Source: Fischerella sp. (GTDB taxonomy: Bacteria > Cyanobacteriota > Cyanobacteriia > Cyanobacteriales > Nostocaceae). From it: DNA of 7,416 bases. The stretch is taken from NCBI GenBank assembly GCA_026419705.1, contig JANZYY010000245.1, positions 1-7,416 of the forward strand. The letters are read 5' to 3'. The translations under genes and the position numbers were made by a program. Shown here one piece after another: positions 5,165 through 7,416 of this stretch. The first letter of the stretch is position 1. Every line of letters begins with the position of its first letter. The notes beneath the pieces are model-generated. The model was not told where the DNA came from, ran no database searches, and saw only the letters and a program-made list of their open reading frames with translations.

Positions 5165-6655
5165 ATGAGCTTTTCCAGCATTGCAGGGGAGCAACGACAC
5201 AGAGAAGCCAAAGCGCTAAGATCCTTTTTGGTTTTCAGTCTTATTGGCTCATTCTCACTGCATATCTGTGCATTAGCTTCGGGTATTGGCAACTTTTTGG
5301 CTAAAGTGCCAGAGTTGGAAGAAGAACCTATTGAATTGACCTTCGTAGAACCGGAAGAACCAAAAGTTCAAGAAACACCACCACCAAAACAAATAAAACA
5401 ACAGCCTGCAAACACTGTTAAGGTTCCTTCACCTCCACCTATAAGGGAAACTACTCCAGTACGAAAGGTGACTGAGACTCCCAAAACTCCTCCTAAAATC
5501 CAACCATTACCAGATAAACCCGAACAGACGCGAGTTGAGCCACCAAAGCCTATTGCTAACCAACCTAAAGTAGTAACTGAAAAACCAGTCCAAAATATAA
5601 AGCCAGAAACTTCCTCTGCAAGTACAAGCGTCAGTAGTGAGCAATTAAGACAGTCACTTAGCGATATTAGAGACTCAAGAAACAGTCAAGCAAATAGTGA
5701 AGATAACTCTGGAACACCAACTACACTTACAGGAAACAATCCTAGTTCTACAATTGCTGTTGGATCTGGTAGTGGTAGTGGTATTGCTTCCAGTGCTGGT
5801 TCCGGAACCAGAAGCGCTACAGGTAATGGTTCAGGACGCAGAAAACGCGAAACATTCGCTACAGCACCAACTACTCCCAAACTACCAACCGATTCAACAG
5901 GTGATGATAACGGTCGTGCTGCTTGCCGTCAATGCGATGCCAAGTATCCAGAACAGGCGAAAAAACATGGTATTGAAGGCAGGGTAGAAGTAGCTGTAGA
6001 TACAGATGAAAATGGTAACGTCACAAATGTCAGAGTTACCAAATCTAGTGGTAATCGTGAACTGGATGAAGCACACGCCAGACAAGCACGTGAGTGGAAA
6101 TTAAAACCCACAAGGGGAGGCAGACAAGGTGTAACAATCGCTACTGAATACGCTCTTCGGGGTTCGCGGCGTCACCGTGAAGTTAAAGAACGGCAAAGAC
6201 GAAGAGAACAAGAACAAAGAAATCAAAATACAGCTGCCACTACTAGCAATCATACAAGTAACACCACACCCAGACAACAAGTGGAAGCTTCAGCAAGTAA
6301 CACAGACATTCCTACCAGAACTAGAATTAGGCGACCACGTACACAAACAACATCGCCAGCAACAACCCCTTCTTCTTCACAACAATCCAATATCTATCGT
6401 CATTTGCGTCGTAATACTGCGGAAAGTAGTTCTGCTACTTCTAGGCAAGTGACACCGACTAGATTCAGAAGACAAGAGCAAGTTACACCTAACAATGGAG
6501 TCAGGGGATTTTCTCAGCGTCGAAAGCGCAGAACAGCAAATACTCCCAATAATAGCAATACTGGAAATAGGTTACAGGATGCTTTACGCCGTCGTCAACA
6601 AACAGCACCAACTGTAACACCTGCTGCACCACCTGCACCTAGTGGTACGCAGTAG
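5165..6655 (+). CDS. tonB: TonB-like energy transducer with long basic C-terminal extension
   Basis: TonB spans the periplasm and transmits ExbB/ExbD motor force to outer-membrane partners. The 496-aa protein has a short basic cytoplasmic N-terminus and one signal-anchor helix (about 20-45) with the Ser/His pair typical of TonB helices (SFSLHI, 29-34). An acidic then Pro/Lys-rich rigid stretch follows (about 50-148; PPPKQ, PSPPPI, PPKPI), then a Ser-rich region and a Gly-Ser linker (about 199-224). The TonB C-terminal domain covers about 252-333: YPEQAKKHGIEGRVEVAVDT, then GNVTNVRVTKSSGNRELD, then WKLKP and YAL. Cys254 and Cys257 (CRQC) stand directly before it. Oddly, about 163 residues follow the domain, with some 30 Arg among Gln, Ser, Thr and Asn. 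TonB proteins usually end with this domain. It diverges from exbB-exbD, which supports a dedicated Ton system. TonB-like proteins in Anabaena include SjdR, which shapes the intercellular septa, so a role in the cell envelope is an alternative to iron or vitamin uptake. Confidence 0.88.
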   Translation: MSFSSIAGEQRHREAKALRSFLVFSLIGSFSLHICALASGIGNFLAKVPELEEEPIELTFVEPEEPKVQETPPPKQIKQQPANTVKVPSPPPIRETTPVRKVTETPKTPPKIQPLPDKPEQTRVEPPKPIANQPKVVTEKPVQNIKPETSSASTSVSSEQLRQSLSDIRDSRNSQANSEDNSGTPTTLTGNNPSSTIAVGSGSGSGIASSAGSGTRSATGNGSGRRKRETFATAPTTPKLPTDSTGDDNGRAACRQCDAKYPEQAKKHGIEGRVEVAVDTDENGNVTNVRVTKSSGNRELDEAHARQAREWKLKPTRGGRQGVTIATEYALRGSRRHREVKERQRRREQEQRNQNTAATTSNHTSNTTPRQQVEASASNTDIPTRTRIRRPRTQTTSPATTPSSSQQSNIYRHLRRNTAESSSATSRQVTPTRFRRQEQVTPNNGVRGFSQRRKRRTANTPNNSNTGNRLQDALRRRQQTAPTVTPAAPPAPSGTQ

Positions 6656-7075
6656 TGGAGAGGCGCTATTATGAGTCTAGTCAAGGATTTTGGTAACACG
6701 CAATTAATTTGTGGAGATGTCTATTGGTAATTTGGATGTTACCTAATCGTTGCGATGGTCAAAGACTGCTGTTTCGGAGCATCGCATGGGAATATGGTGA
6801 TGAAAATTGAACCACTAAGTCACTAAGACACCAAGAGTTATTCTATTTGTTTATAGATTTTTATAGAAAATAAATTCATGCTGTATACATGCAACGCTAC
6901 CTTGCGATCGCTATGCAGATGTGGAACAGGTAATCGATAGCAGATTTTCACATCATTGCAAAGGGTGTTGTTACTTAAGCCTGTTGATGTGAGTGATGGA
7001 GTGCGGCTTTATTGCTGCTCCTTCAAAGGCTATGATGCCTTTATAACTGTCATTTCGGTAAGTACAAATATAAGT
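6656..7075. other. 420-bp intergenic region with no recognisable gene
   Basis: No frame here shows a convincing protein. It holds a three-unit 8-nt tandem repeat (6813-6836), a HIP1 site (6904-6911), a 7-bp inverted repeat (TGCGATG 6751-6757 with CATCGCA 6780-6786), and a short hairpin AAAGGC-TATGAT-GCCTTT (7025-7042) just upstream of the aminotransferase. I see no strong terminator after the tonB-like gene. Confidence 0.6.
6813..6836. repeat. 8-nt tandem repeat, three units
   Basis: CACTAAGT, CACTAAGA and CACCAAGA stand head to tail. Short tandem repeats of this kind (STRR-like) are a known feature of heterocyst-forming cyanobacterial intergenic DNA. No function is implied. Confidence 0.6.
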
Positions 7076-7416
7076 ATGAGGCAAGCAATATCAATCAATC
7101 ACAACCAGCGATCGCAACTTGAGCTTCTTTCCATACCAGAACGCCTGCTGTTGGGTCCCGGTCCCTCGAATGCTCATCCCGCAGTTTTGCAAGCAATGAA
7201 TACTCCACCAGTAGGACATCTCGATCCAGCTTTTCTGGCACTTATGGATGAGATTCAGTCGCTACTACGTTATGTCTGGCAAACGGAGAACCCCCTGACA
7301 ATTGCCATCAGTGGTACGGGAACAGCAGCAATGGAAGCAACAATTGCCAATGTTACAGAACCGGGTGATGTGGTTTTGGTTGGTGTCATGGGGTATTTTG
7401 GCAATCGTCTTGTTGA
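7076..7416 (+). CDS. Class V PLP aminotransferase (alanine/serine-glyoxylate type), N-terminal part
   Basis: This is probably an alanine- or serine-glyoxylate aminotransferase, which converts glyoxylate to glycine using an amino donor and pyridoxal phosphate. In cyanobacteria this fits the photorespiratory glycolate route. The frame starts at the ATG at 7076 (MRQAISINHNQRSQLELL) and is open for 113 codons to the window edge. RLLLGPGPSNAHP (23-35) is the substrate-binding loop typical of the family. VGHLDPAF (46-53) follows, then SGTGTAAMEATIAN (79-92), which carries the PLP phosphate-binding turn, and EPGDVVLVGVMGYFGNRLV (95-113). The catalytic Lys lies beyond the window. Close relatives are often labelled 'soluble hydrogenase 42 kDa subunit', an old name that sequence does not support. 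The HIP1 site at 7108-7115 lies inside the coding region. A clear Shine-Dalgarno is not visible. Confidence 0.93.
   Translation, partial: MRQAISINHNQRSQLELLSIPERLLLGPGPSNAHPAVLQAMNTPPVGHLDPAFLALMDEIQSLLRYVWQTENPLTIAISGTGTAAMEATIANVTEPGDVVLVGVMGYFGNRLV

Noticed and set aside
5006..5200. Minus-strand 64-codon frame in the divergent region
   Set aside because: No recognisable domain, overlaps the tonB start, and no ribosome site; treated as chance.
5762..5836. Gly-Ser rich DNA repeats that might be a CRISPR or minisatellite
   Set aside because: The repetition is irregular and explained by the Gly-Ser linker of the tonB-like protein; there are no spacers or regular repeats.
5686..6452. Several frames inside the tonB-like gene on both strands
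   Set aside because: They arise from the low-complexity Gly/Ser and Arg/Gln coding; the main frame has the TonB domain.

Overview
The window reads as a chromosomal segment of a filamentous, Nostoc/Anabaena-like cyanobacterium. The pointers are seven copies of the palindromic octamer GCGATCGC (HIP1), a photolyase that closely resembles the 8-HDF type known from Synechococcus elongatus, an ExbD/ExbB pair with the usual cyanobacterial sequence, and the start of the class V aminotransferase that cyanobacterial genomes often label 'soluble hydrogenase 42 kDa subunit'. The species assignment is an inference from protein character, not from a search.

Layout from left to right. 1-1077 (minus): the first 359 codons of a multi-pass membrane protein of DUF2157 type, running off the left edge. 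1186-2619 (minus): a class I CPD photolyase, 477 aa. 2772-3529: a dead IS6-family insertion sequence with near-perfect ends. Its transposase carries two in-frame stops plus an internal deletion with frameshift. 3530-3816: a gap holding a possible scrap of a haemagglutinin-like beta-helix repeat and a 24-bp palindrome. 3817-4221 and 4205-4861 (minus): exbD and exbB, overlapping by 17 nt and transcribed exbB then exbD. 4862-5164: a 303-bp divergent promoter region. 5165-6655 (plus): a 496-aa TonB-like protein with a long basic tail after its TonB domain. 6656-7075: a 420-bp gap with a small tandem repeat. 7076-7416 (plus): the first 113 codons of an alanine/serine-glyoxylate-type aminotransferase, running off the right edge.

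The functional core is the divergent tonB // exbB-exbD module. ExbB and ExbD form the inner-membrane proton-driven motor, and TonB carries the energy across the periplasm to outer-membrane partners. No TonB-dependent receptor or siderophore gene lies in the window, so the client is unknown. Photolyase repairs UV dimers independently of this module.

The points most worth a second look are the roughly 160-residue Arg-rich tail and CxxC pair of the TonB-like protein, the missing middle tryptophan of the photolyase electron-transfer chain, and the decay pattern of the IS6 copy, which lacks target-site duplications. I see no CRISPR array, tRNA, rRNA or clear new multi-gene system.
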